A stretch of DNA of 64,000 nucleotides. Source: Silvibacterium acidisoli (GTDB lineage: Bacteria > Acidobacteriota > Terriglobia > Terriglobales > Acidobacteriaceae). Below, one piece after another: positions 54,597-62,312 of this stretch. Positions within the stretch are counted from its first letter, which is position 1; every line of letters starts with the position of its first letter. A program made the translations under genes and the position numbers. The notes under the pieces are model-generated. The model made no database searches and had not been told where the DNA came from. It saw nothing but the letters and a program-made list of their open reading frames with translations. The stretch lies in assembly GCA_022870745.1 (NCBI GenBank), contig CP085323.1, positions 3,658,001 to 3,722,000 of the forward strand, written 5' to 3'.

Positions 54597-55508
54597 TCAC
54601 GCGGCCTCAGGTTTCGTGGGATCCGGATGATGTCCGAGGCCTTCCAGAGCGTGGGCCGCATCGCGAAATGCCCGGTAAATCACGCCCTTCGTATGGTCGA
54701 TCGTTGCAATCTTTCCTGGCTCCATGGGGTGCAGCCCAAGCCGCCGCATACGCGCGTTCACCCTGAAGGCATCTGCCACGTCATCGTTCCGGCGCTTGAA
54801 ATTCACGCTTACCGAGATCGATACCTCCGGTCCGTTCCGCACCCAGTGAGGAAAGAGCACCGGGTTGCTCACTCCGATTCCAGGCTGCAGACGGAAGCAC
54901 CATGCCCGCGACTGCAGCGCCTCCCGGTAGGTGGCTGCGTGAATGTCGCCTGTCCAGAAGTGTTCGATTTCTATAGCCGGAAGTATCTCGCGGTCGGTCC
55001 CGTCGAAGATATAAATGTCTTTCATGCCCTGTATCTGCATAAGAAGATTTGCCTCGCCGTCAATGTGGTACGGAGTCACGCGCTCTGGAGAGGCAATCAG
55101 AATAGTGATTACAGTGTCCCGATAATGCGACCGCATATCGATGCCGGTCATCTGCGTGAGCTCGTTCGTCAGCTCCTCGGCAACATCGGCGTAGTCGGGT
55201 TCGGCCTGCACTCTCTTCAGCATCACCAGTGACTGCCGCTCTTTGAGCGTCCGCAGGCTTTCGAGCAGCGAAGCCGAAGGCAGGCGGCTACCCCATCCCA
55301 TACCCGGATGCGGCTGACCTTCTTCGATGTAGTACCTTCCGGGAAAAGCTGATAACCGCTCGGCCAGGGCAAGCAGCGAATCCATGCGGAACAGCGGCGA
55401 CTCGTGCAGGGAGTGTGAGAAGGAAAACGCGGTGCGATCGAAGTTGTTATGGAATGACCTGTCGGCAAGCATTCCGTCCTGCAGACAGCGGGGCTGAAGA
55501 GAGTCCAT
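54597..55508 (-). CDS. JmjC/cupin-8-like protein
   Basis: A 303-residue soluble protein. The ATG at 55508 follows GAGGAG by seven bases; the frame extends to 55535. Metal-binding residues expected for a double-stranded beta-helix are visible: YHIDGEANLLMQIQG (His and Asp at about 148 and 150) and a second His in FPHWVRNGPEVSISVSVNFK. IYIFDGTDREILPAIEIEHFW lies between. These features match the cupin-8/JmjC-domain group of Fe(II)/2-oxoglutarate hydroxylases, whose bacterial targets are mostly unknown. It converges with the cyclase gene. The call is good for fold, weak for role. Confidence 0.75.
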   Translation of the reverse strand: MDSLQPRCLQDGMLADRSFHNNFDRTAFSFSHSLHESPLFRMDSLLALAERLSAFPGRYYIEEGQPHPGMGWGSRLPSASLLESLRTLKERQSLVMLKRVQAEPDYADVAEELTNELTQMTGIDMRSHYRDTVITILIASPERVTPYHIDGEANLLMQIQGMKDIYIFDGTDREILPAIEIEHFWTGDIHAATYREALQSRAWCFRLQPGIGVSNPVLFPHWVRNGPEVSISVSVNFKRRNDDVADAFRVNARMRRLGLHPMEPGKIATIDHTKGVIYRAFRDAAHALEGLGHHPDPTKPEAA

Positions 55509-55854
55509 GGAAAACTCCTCGTCAGGGTTTTGCACTCGCCCGAACCAGCGCGGAGGTCCGACCGTTCACTGCTGACTTCAGACAAAGTTTCCAGGGTAAC
55601 GCATGGGGGATATGCGTGGACCAAAAGTACCACCGACTTATAGGTACAGCAACAGGATTTTTATAAGTCGTTCATCCGCCAAGATACTAAGTTCAGAAGC
55701 TGGCGTAGCATGGCACGGCTGGCCGCCGGCAGCGGATCTGGTATCAATGCGCGGCTTCGGCTTCAGCCGGGCCGATCCGGCGAAAGACAAAGCCCGGAAC
55801 CATCCGGAATTTCTTCCGTCTGGTGCCGGGCTTTTGTCCTGTGTTCCTGGCAGC
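55509..55854. other. Intergenic region with bidirectional terminator
   Basis: About 345 bp. AAAGCCCGG (55789-55797) pairs with CCGGGCTTT (55826-55834), with inner pairs ACCA/TGGT and CGGAA/TTCCG, giving a long interrupted stem; a T lies right after it on the plus strand and TTT on the minus strand. It ends the isomerase-like gene (stop 55855). The rest holds the upstream region of the JmjC-like gene. Confidence 0.7.
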
Positions 55855-57264
55855 TTACTCGTGGTGATGCATCTCCCAGCCAAGATAACGAACCGCTGCT
55901 TCATAGATCGGGCTTGCGGTGGTCGAGAAGTTTGCCGCAACGTGATGCTCGAAGCCCTTCTCGCAGATGTAGCGCAGCAGCTTCTGCATGTTGGGAATCT
56001 TTACCACGCCCGCGCCGCCGAATGTTTCCAGCGGATCGTTCGTGAACTCGCCTTCGCCGACATAGCCGCGGATCTTTCCCGAGAATTCGTCGGTAGAGAA
56101 GCGCAGGTAGGTCATCGCGCCCGGCTTCACGCGGCCCACGCAGGTGCCGAAGGTGTTTTCCTTGCCCACGGTTCCGGCGATGATCGCCTGGAAGTCCATC
56201 ACCACGTCCTGGAAGAAGTGCTTGGGCAGGTTCGAGCAGTGGAAGCAGACAGCCTTGTCCGGATCGTTGCCGTAGTTGTTGTTCCAGTCGAGCAGCGCGC
56301 TCGGCGTGCCGCTGGCCAGTGCCATCGCATGCATCGAAAGCACGCCGACGACGTCCACTTCGCAGGCGCTCGGCAGCAGGTTCTCGCTCATCATGCTCAT
56401 GATGGTGCAGGGAACCACGCCGAAGTATTCTTCGAGCGAGGTCCAGCACTGGATCGCGCTGATAGAGCAGTAAGTCTGCGCCATCCACTGTTCGATCACC
56501 GTGCCCAGCTTGCTCATCTTGATCAGCGCTTCGGTCGGAATGCCGTTCGTCGAGACGTACGCCTTGATCGCGGCCAGCTTGGCCTGCACAGCGTCGTCGT
56601 TGTCCTTGAGGCGATCGATGCGGCCCATCACTTCCGACAGGTCCAGCGTTTCCACCGAAATCCCCGAGCGCTCCAGCAGCTTTTCGCTGTAGCGGACAGT
56701 ATTGAATGCCGCCGGACGCGCGCCCAGCGCGCCGATGCGCAGGTTCCGGAATCCGCCGACGACACGGCAGACAGCGGCAAACCATTCGAGGTCCTTGAGG
56801 AACTCTTCCGACTTCGGAGCCACCGTGTGCAGCGCCGTCAGCGAGTAGGGAATGCCGTACTGCATCAGGTTGTTACAGGCAGACATCTTGCCGCAGAAGC
56901 TGTCGCGGCGATGCGAGATCTTCATGATGTCGGTGCGGTCAGGCGTCGCCTGCACCAGCACCGGAACCTTCAGCGTCGAGTAGCGGATCGCGTCAGCAAC
57001 GCCGCGCTCATCGCCGAAGTTCGGCAGCGTCACGATAATGCCGTCGATCTCATCCCGATGCTTGCGGAAGAGGTCGCCGCAGCGGCGAGCCTCCTCATGC
57101 GTTTCGACTGCGCCATATTTCGATTCTTCCGGTGTAAGTGCGATTACGCGAATGCCCGCGCCCTCGAGCACGGCAATCATCTCTTCGCGGCCTTCCTTGG
57201 CCAGGTGATCCGGGAAGAACCCACGGTTGCCCACGACTAATCCAAACGTCAATTGCTTCTTCAT
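55855..57264 (-). CDS. L-fucose/L-arabinose isomerase superfamily protein
   Basis: A 469-residue cytoplasmic protein with the two-part fold of FucI/AraA-type isomerases: an N-terminal Rossmann-like region (LVVGNRGFFPDHLAKEGR, VTLPNFGDERG) and a metal-binding core (QCWTSLEEYFGVVPCTIMS, ACEVDVVGVLSMHA, DWNNNYG). Glu and Asp in the SACEVDVVG and LLDWNN segments are candidates for the Mn-binding set. The C-terminus ends GWEMHHHE, adding more possible ligands. Length is below that of FucI (about 590) and near that of AraA (about 500). No fucose or arabinose pathway partners are nearby, so the sugar is unknown. It is 18 bp downstream of a LysR gene on the same strand. Confidence 0.8.
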   Translation of the reverse strand: MKKQLTFGLVVGNRGFFPDHLAKEGREEMIAVLEGAGIRVIALTPEESKYGAVETHEEARRCGDLFRKHRDEIDGIIVTLPNFGDERGVADAIRYSTLKVPVLVQATPDRTDIMKISHRRDSFCGKMSACNNLMQYGIPYSLTALHTVAPKSEEFLKDLEWFAAVCRVVGGFRNLRIGALGARPAAFNTVRYSEKLLERSGISVETLDLSEVMGRIDRLKDNDDAVQAKLAAIKAYVSTNGIPTEALIKMSKLGTVIEQWMAQTYCSISAIQCWTSLEEYFGVVPCTIMSMMSENLLPSACEVDVVGVLSMHAMALASGTPSALLDWNNNYGNDPDKAVCFHCSNLPKHFFQDVVMDFQAIIAGTVGKENTFGTCVGRVKPGAMTYLRFSTDEFSGKIRGYVGEGEFTNDPLETFGGAGVVKIPNMQKLLRYICEKGFEHHVAANFSTTASPIYEAAVRYLGWEMHHHE

Positions 57265-57282
57265 CTTTTCCCTCGCCGATGC

Positions 57283-58218
57283 TTATTTCGTCTGTCTGGT
57301 CTTGCTGGTTGTAGCAGGTGGAGTTGCGGGCACATGCGGACGCGAACGTCCGGTAGCGATTTCAAGGAATGCGTGCGCCGCGCGGGTCAGTGTCTTGTCC
57401 TTGCGGTAGATCACGGCCAGCTCGCGGTTCAGGCGCACGCCTTCCACACGGATAATCTCGAGCAATCCCAGCTTCTGGTCGGCCAGCACGTTGGCGCGGG
57501 GCAAAAAGCCCATGCCCAGCCCTGCGACCACCAGCCGCTTCAGCAGCTCACTCGACTCAACTTCCATCGCCACACGCGGCTGCACGTCATGGCTGCGGAA
57601 GAGGTCTTCAATCAATTCCCGCTGGCGGCCCTGCTTCGGCAGCAGAAGGGAATGCTGCAGAATCTCGGCAAACTTGACCGTATCGCGCTCGGCCAGCGAG
57701 TGGCCCTTCGGCGCAACCAGGACAATCTCGTCGCGATGAATGCTGTCGACGGTCAGCCGCGCGTCTTTCAACGGCAGCGAAACCACGCCGAAGTCCACCT
57801 CGCGGCTCAGTACCGACTCGACCGACTGAGCGCGGTCCGCACGCACAATGCTCAGCCCAACCCGGGAATATTGTCGTTTGAACTGCGCAAAAACGGAAGG
57901 AAGTACATAGAGGCTGGTCGCCTCGTTCGCGCTTACGGAGATCTCACCGCGTGGCGAGCGGTGCAGCTCTCCCACGGCGACCATAATATGGTTGTGACAC
58001 TGCAGGCAGTGCTCGGCGAAGGGTTCGAAGACCTTGCCCGCTGCCGTGAAGGTTACCTTGCCGCCATCGCGGTCAAAGAGCCTCGCTCCCACTTCATTTT
58101 CCAGCGTCCTGATCTGTGCCGAAATCGCTGGCTGCGTTACTGACAGCTTCTCTGCCGCCCTCGAGAAGCTGCGCAAACGGCAGACCTCCAGAAAAGTGCG
58201 TAGCTGCTCAAAGTCCAT
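57283..58218 (-). CDS. LysR-family transcriptional regulator
   Basis: A 311-residue regulator. The winged helix-turn-helix (about 1-62) reads MDFEQLRTFLEVCRLRSFSR and then AAEKLSVTQPAISAQIRTLE, the typical LysR start. An effector-binding domain (about 90-290) follows, ending in a short Pro/Thr-rich tail. ATG 58218 is chosen since the DNA-binding domain begins there; the frame extends to 58425. It lies directly upstream of the isomerase-like gene in one transcription unit, an arrangement different from the usual divergent layout, so it probably autoregulates and controls that gene. The inducer is unknown. Confidence 0.92.
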   Translation of the reverse strand: MDFEQLRTFLEVCRLRSFSRAAEKLSVTQPAISAQIRTLENEVGARLFDRDGGKVTFTAAGKVFEPFAEHCLQCHNHIMVAVGELHRSPRGEISVSANEATSLYVLPSVFAQFKRQYSRVGLSIVRADRAQSVESVLSREVDFGVVSLPLKDARLTVDSIHRDEIVLVAPKGHSLAERDTVKFAEILQHSLLLPKQGRQRELIEDLFRSHDVQPRVAMEVESSELLKRLVVAGLGMGFLPRANVLADQKLGLLEIIRVEGVRLNRELAVIYRKDKTLTRAAHAFLEIATGRSRPHVPATPPATTSKTRQTK

Positions 58219-58535
58219 GCCCGACTGACCTTCCCCAAATGTATTGCAAGCATAAAGAATTGTTTTGCGGCTTGTAAGCCTATCCTTACACCGGCCCGGA
58301 TTCTCCGCAATCCAGTCCAAAATGGTCGTATTTGTATACAAATAATCCGGCAGAGTCTCAGGGAGCTTCCGTGGGCAGGGGACTGCCGGCAAGAGACACT
58401 TCATATCCACAACCACCGGCGACATCTCACATGGTTGTCATCCCGAGCGCAGTGAGGGATCTGCATTTCCCCCGCGCAGGCGAAACCGTCCGCAGAGCCG
58501 GGAAATGACAACCATTCGAAGCGATGTAAAGAAGC
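58219..58535. other. Intergenic region between UDP-glucuronate decarboxylase and LysR genes
   Basis: About 317 bp. The promoter of the LysR unit should be here. It holds the 85-bp palindromic element at 58431-58515. The rest shows nothing recognisable. Confidence 0.4.
58431..58515. repeat. 85-bp palindromic element (MITE/REP-like), dispersed repeat copy 2
   Basis: Terminal inverted repeats ATGGTTGTCAT (58431-58441) and ATGACAACCAT (58505-58515), extended by CCCG/CGGG with a two-base bulge. The left half, TTGTCATCCCGAGCGCAGTG then AGGGATCTGC, matches the 47303 copy at about 90%. No coding capacity. The shape suggests a nonautonomous mobile or palindromic repeat family. Confidence 0.65.
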
Positions 58536-59468
58536 CTACGCCGGCTCGACAGAGCGGAAGTAGTCCAGGCTTAACCTCAGCCCGGTTTCAAGATCGACCT
58601 TCGGTTCCCAGCCCAGCAGGCTCATTGCTTTGGAAATGTCCGGCTTGCGCTGCATGGGGTCATCCTCGGGCAGCGGGCGATGAACGATCCGGCTCTTCGA
58701 GCCCGTTACCTTGAGCACGGCCTTCGCGCAATCCAGGATCGTCCACTCGTGCGGATTGCCGATATTTACCGGCAGATGCTCGTCTGACCATGCAAGAGCC
58801 AGAATGCCGGCGATCTCATCGGAGACATAGCAGAAGCTGCGCGTCTGGTCGCCTTCTCCATACACCGTCAGGTCTTCGCCATGCAGCGCCTGCACCATGA
58901 AGTTCGAAATCACGCGGCCATCGTTCTTCTGCAGCCGGGGTCCATAGGTGTTGAAGATGCGTACCAGCCGCGTGTCGACGCCGTGGTAGCGGTGGTAGGC
59001 CATTACCAGCGCCTCGGAAAAGCGCTTCGCCTCGTCATACACCGAGCGCGGACCGATCGGGTTCACATTGCCCCAGTACGATTCTGTCTGCGGATGCTCC
59101 TTGGGATCGCCGTAGCATTCGGAAGTCGAAGCGTGCAGAAACTTCGCGCCATAACGCTTCGCTACTTCCAGAGAATGCTTCGTGCCCGCCGAGCCGACTT
59201 CCAGCGTCTCCACGCCCAGCCGGTTGTAGTCGACCGGACTCGCCGGAGAGGCGAAATTGAAGACATAATCCACCTTGCCTGGATCGAAAGGCTGGCAGAT
59301 GTCCAGCTCGCGAAATTCAAAGCGGGATTCTCCTTCGAGGTGTCGCAGGTTTTCGAGCGAACCGGTCGAAAGATTGTCTACTCCAACCACGGAATGGGAC
59401 TGTTCCAGAAGGGCATCGGCAAGATGGGATCCCAGGAAGCCGGCAATACCTGTAATCAAAACGCGCAT
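58536..59468 (-). CDS. UDP-glucuronate decarboxylase (UDP-xylose synthase)
   Basis: A 310-residue short-chain dehydrogenase-fold enzyme that turns UDP-glucuronate into UDP-xylose with bound NAD. Motifs: [20 protein letters not shown] (NAD site, GxxGxxG), [42 protein letters not shown] (catalytic Tyr and Lys) and [11 protein letters not shown]. The pattern NTYGPRL with ASPASP is that of the UXS group rather than GalE or RmlB. ATG 59468 opens MRVLITG. It is divergent from queG with 42 bp between them. The product would feed exopolysaccharide synthesis. Confidence 0.9.
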   Translation of the reverse strand: MRVLITGIAGFLGSHLADALLEQSHSVVGVDNLSTGSLENLRHLEGESRFEFRELDICQPFDPGKVDYVFNFASPASPVDYNRLGVETLEVGSAGTKHSLEVAKRYGAKFLHASTSECYGDPKEHPQTESYWGNVNPIGPRSVYDEAKRFSEALVMAYHRYHGVDTRLVRIFNTYGPRLQKNDGRVISNFMVQALHGEDLTVYGEGDQTRSFCYVSDEIAGILALAWSDEHLPVNIGNPHEWTILDCAKAVLKVTGSKSRIVHRPLPEDDPMQRKPDISKAMSLLGWEPKVDLETGLRLSLDYFRSVEPA

Positions 59469-59510
59469 AAGCAACTTGTCCGATACTAAGGAACCGTTTT
59501 TGAAAACGCA

Positions 59511-60650
59511 ATGAACGGCTCATTGCCACAGTGTGTCAGTCTAAAAGGAGTGCCATTTACCTCCTCCATTGTCGATGCTCTTGCCCGCGAGGCCGGGTTC
59601 GCCCGTGGCGGAGTTGCCGCTCTGCCTCCGCCCGGTGACCCCGAGAGCGCAGAAGAGCGCAACCGCTTCGAGCATTGGATCGCCACTGGAGCCGCCGGTG
59701 AAATGGAGTACCTGAAGCGCCGCAACGAGCAGGGCGAACTCCTGCGCACCTCAGTTCGAACAGTATTTCCCTGGGTGCGATCCGTCATCGTCTGCCTTGC
59801 AAACTACAACGCCGCCCAACCGCGCTCCATCGATCCCGCCCCACCCTCCACCGGCTGGATTGCCCGCTACGCATGGTCCGGCCTGCGCGACGATCGTGAC
59901 GCCATGCGGCCCTCGGATTACCACAAGGTCCTGCTCAAGCGGCTGAACCACCTCGACTCGGCTCTCCACGAGCAGATGGGTGCATTCGAGTCGCGCTGCT
60001 TCGTCGATACCGGTCCGCTCGTCGAGCGCGTCTACGCCCGCTACGCCGGCCTCGGATGGACGGGCAAGAATACCTGCATCCTCAACCAGCAACTCGGCTC
60101 ATGGCTCTTTCTCGGCGTCATTCTCACCGCGCTCGAACCGGAAGAGCTCACCCTGCCCGCCGCGGATCGCTGCGGGAGCTGCACGCGTTGCATTGATGCC
60201 TGCCCCACGCAGGCGCTCACCCCATACCAGATGGACGCGAGCCGCTGTATCGCTTACCTGACGATCGAGAAGCGTGGAGAGATTCCGGAAGCATTCCGGG
60301 AGAAAATCGGCCGGCAGGTCTTCGGCTGCGACATCTGTCAGGATGTCTGTCCCTGGAACCGTCGCGCACCCATCAGCAACGATCCCGCACTGGCAACCAG
60401 AGAAGAGCTGGTGAATCCGGCGCTCGACTGGCTGGCGTCGATGTCGGAAGAGGATTACGCGAAGTGGTTCTACGGCTCACCGGTCAAGCGGGCAAAGTGG
60501 GAGGGCTTCCAGCGTAACCTGGCTGTCGCAATAGGCAACAGCAAAGATCCGAGCCTGCGGGAACGTCTTGAAAACTGGGCAGAGTCTGAAGATCAGGTGC
60601 TGGCCGAAACCAGCCGGTGGGCACTCAATCAATTCATTCCAAAACCCTGA
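59511..60650 (+). CDS. queG: Epoxyqueuosine reductase
   Basis: A 379-residue enzyme reducing epoxyqueuosine to queuosine in tRNA, using cobalamin and two [4Fe-4S] clusters. [20 protein letters not shown] with GKNTCIL is the QueG core with its catalytic Asp. Ferredoxin-type clusters are [18 protein letters not shown] and [21 protein letters not shown]-like repeats close the chain ([19 protein letters not shown]). Length is typical for the family. It is divergent from the decarboxylase gene and converges with a cold-shock gene. Confidence 0.95.
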   Translation: MNGSLPQCVSLKGVPFTSSIVDALAREAGFARGGVAALPPPGDPESAEERNRFEHWIATGAAGEMEYLKRRNEQGELLRTSVRTVFPWVRSVIVCLANYNAAQPRSIDPAPPSTGWIARYAWSGLRDDRDAMRPSDYHKVLLKRLNHLDSALHEQMGAFESRCFVDTGPLVERVYARYAGLGWTGKNTCILNQQLGSWLFLGVILTALEPEELTLPAADRCGSCTRCIDACPTQALTPYQMDASRCIAYLTIEKRGEIPEAFREKIGRQVFGCDICQDVCPWNRRAPISNDPALATREELVNPALDWLASMSEEDYAKWFYGSPVKRAKWEGFQRNLAVAIGNSKDPSLRERLENWAESEDQVLAETSRWALNQFIPKP

Positions 60651-60665
60651 CGCTGGTTCTTTATC

Positions 60666-60715
60666 GACACGGTCAGCCCTTTGCAGTTGAGGGGAAGGCA
60701 AAGGGCTGCCGTGTC
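60666..60715. terminator. Long hairpin between queG and the cold-shock gene
   Basis: Left arm 60666-60684, right arm 60698-60715, loop of 13. The arms GACACGG and CAGCCCTTTGC pair fully with GCAAAGGGCTG and CCGTGTC around one bulged T: about 18 bp. It lies 15 bp after the queG stop and 18 bp from the end of the convergent cold-shock gene, so it could end both. No T tract is next to it. Confidence 0.7.
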
Positions 60716-60733
60716 CCGGGAAAACTCGATCGT

Positions 60734-60940
60734 TCAGGCAGCGCGAATGACGTTGGCCGCGTTCAGCCCCTTCGGGCCCTGCTGGCACTCGAACTCCACG
60801 GATTCGCCCTCGTTCAATGTCCTGTATCCGTTGTCCTGGATCGCGGAGAAATGTACGAACACATCCTCCCCGGTCGAACGCTGGATGAACCCGTACCCCT
60901 TGGCGCCGTTGAACCACTTCACGATTCCGTTCTCTTTCAC
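60734..60940 (-). CDS. Cold-shock domain protein (CspA family)
   Basis: A 68-residue RNA/DNA-binding protein. The nucleic-acid motifs RNP1 and RNP2 are both present: KGYGFIQRS and VFVHFSAI. The opening [13 protein letters not shown] and the closing [12 protein letters not shown] are typical. The GTG at 60940 follows AGGAG with five bases between; an upstream GTG at 60967, six bases after GGAGG, would give a 77-residue form. Proteins of this family act as RNA chaperones during cold or growth. It converges with queG. Confidence 0.92.
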   Translation of the reverse strand: MKENGIVKWFNGAKGYGFIQRSTGEDVFVHFSAIQDNGYRTLNEGESVEFECQQGPKGLNAANVIRAA

Positions 60941-61308
60941 GTCCACTCCTTTGTTGAAGCTGCCCACATTTCGCCTCCAGGTAAGTCTCACTGAACATCG
61001 AATCCGCTGGCAGTTTCCACTCAGGCATTTCGACAGTTCGGAGAACACGCTGAAAGCAACGCAATCCATGTGCAGAAAAACAGGTCTGTTCCAATCCACT
61101 TTCCCCGCGAGGTAGAAAAATGGTCCTCATGTTATGGCAGGAAAATGAATTCGAATCAAGAGAAAATTGCGGTCACATGAAGGGCTATCTTGCAGATTAC
61201 TAAAGGCCAATGTCCGTCAGTAATCACCAATGGTCCGACCAATTTGGCATTGCGCGGCTCCGGCGTCCATCCATCTCCCCAAGCCTCTGCTAGCATCTCC
61301 GATTAGGA
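60941..61308. other. Divergent intergenic region, cold-shock gene to YihY gene
   Basis: About 370 bp. It should hold the promoter and possibly structured leader of the cold-shock gene. An inverted repeat ATTACT ... AGTAAT is seen near 61195-61225. No gene recognised; a longer in-frame extension of the cold-shock frame up to 61099 is not believed. Confidence 0.4.
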
Positions 61309-62244
61309 ATGATCACGATCCGGCCCGCGCGCAAGACTCCTGCAAGGCCCAAGGCACCCGGCAGCTGGGGGCCGTGCTGCAGCTCCCTCTGGAAGTATCT
61401 GCTCCAGACGGAGGTTCATACTTATGCCTTCAGCGTGGCCGCTAATACCATCCTTTCGCTCTTCCCCTTCATCGTGATGACGTGGACTATCGAGCGCCGC
61501 TTCTTTCACTCTCCCGCGATGGAAAGCGTGCTCGGTGACATGCTGCGTTACTACCTGCCGGCTCACCAGGATTTCGTCCTGCGTAACATGGGGCTGCTTG
61601 CCCATGCGAAGGGTAAGGTACAGGTCATCTCCGTGGTCTCGCTGCTGATTTCATCCACCGGAGTCTTTCTACCGCTCGAAGTCGCGCTGAATCGCGTGTG
61701 GGGAGTTGCGGAGAACCGCACCTACTGGAAGAACCAGTTTCTCTCCCTGGGGCTGGCCTTCGCCGTCGGGTTTCTCGCACTGTCGTCCATCGCCTTTACG
61801 ACTTTTCAGAACCGGGTGCTCACGGCCTTCTTCATGGGCAAATGGCACAACCTTTCGACCGATCTTCTGGCGCATGTCTTCCTGCGCGTATCGGCGGCGC
61901 TGTTCAGCGTGGCCATCTTCTTCCTCATTTACTGGGTATTGCCCAACAGAAAGCTGCCGATCCGAGCGGTTCTGCCTACGGCTATCGTGACCGGCCTGCT
62001 CTGGGATCTTGCCAAGAGCCTCTACGTGCGTGTGCTGCCTCACATGGATCTCGAATCTGCGTACGGGCCTTTTTCGGTGTCCGTCAGCCTGATGATCTGG
62101 GCATTTCTGACCGGGTTGATCCTGCTCGCCGGTGCGCATCTCTCCGCCACTCGCTACACGTTGCGCCTGGCTTATCTCGCGGACCTTGAGGAGCAGCGCA
62201 AAAAGCAGGAAGAGGAGGCAGGGAAGTCAATGGAAAAGCAGTAA
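61309..62244 (+). CDS. YihY/BrkB-family integral membrane protein
   Basis: A 311-residue inner-membrane protein with about six helices (near 38-55, 98-122, 140-160, 188-215, 222-240, 250-270). FSVAANTILSLFPFIVM, ISTGVFLPLEVALNRVWGV-like and GPFSVSVSLMIWAFLTGLILLAGAHL are the conserved YihY blocks (the second reads SSTGVFLPLEVALNRVWG). The C-terminal tail is charged (EEQRKKQEEEAGKSMEK). Despite old names such as ribonuclease BN, the family's role is unsettled. It is 68 bp upstream of the phosphatase gene on the same strand. Confidence 0.85.
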   Translation: MITIRPARKTPARPKAPGSWGPCCSSLWKYLLQTEVHTYAFSVAANTILSLFPFIVMTWTIERRFFHSPAMESVLGDMLRYYLPAHQDFVLRNMGLLAHAKGKVQVISVVSLLISSTGVFLPLEVALNRVWGVAENRTYWKNQFLSLGLAFAVGFLALSSIAFTTFQNRVLTAFFMGKWHNLSTDLLAHVFLRVSAALFSVAIFFLIYWVLPNRKLPIRAVLPTAIVTGLLWDLAKSLYVRVLPHMDLESAYGPFSVSVSLMIWAFLTGLILLAGAHLSATRYTLRLAYLADLEEQRKKQEEEAGKSMEKQ

Positions 62245-62312
62245 TCATCTGTGTTTCAACCTCATCCTCTGCTATGCCGTCACCGTCCAACGCTGTAGAC
62301 TCAACAGCATAG

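Noticed and set aside
55603-57240. Plus-strand frame of 545 codons
   Set aside because: It lies wholly opposite the isomerase-like gene, is rich in Arg and His with no known motif, and comes from GC-rich third positions of the real gene.
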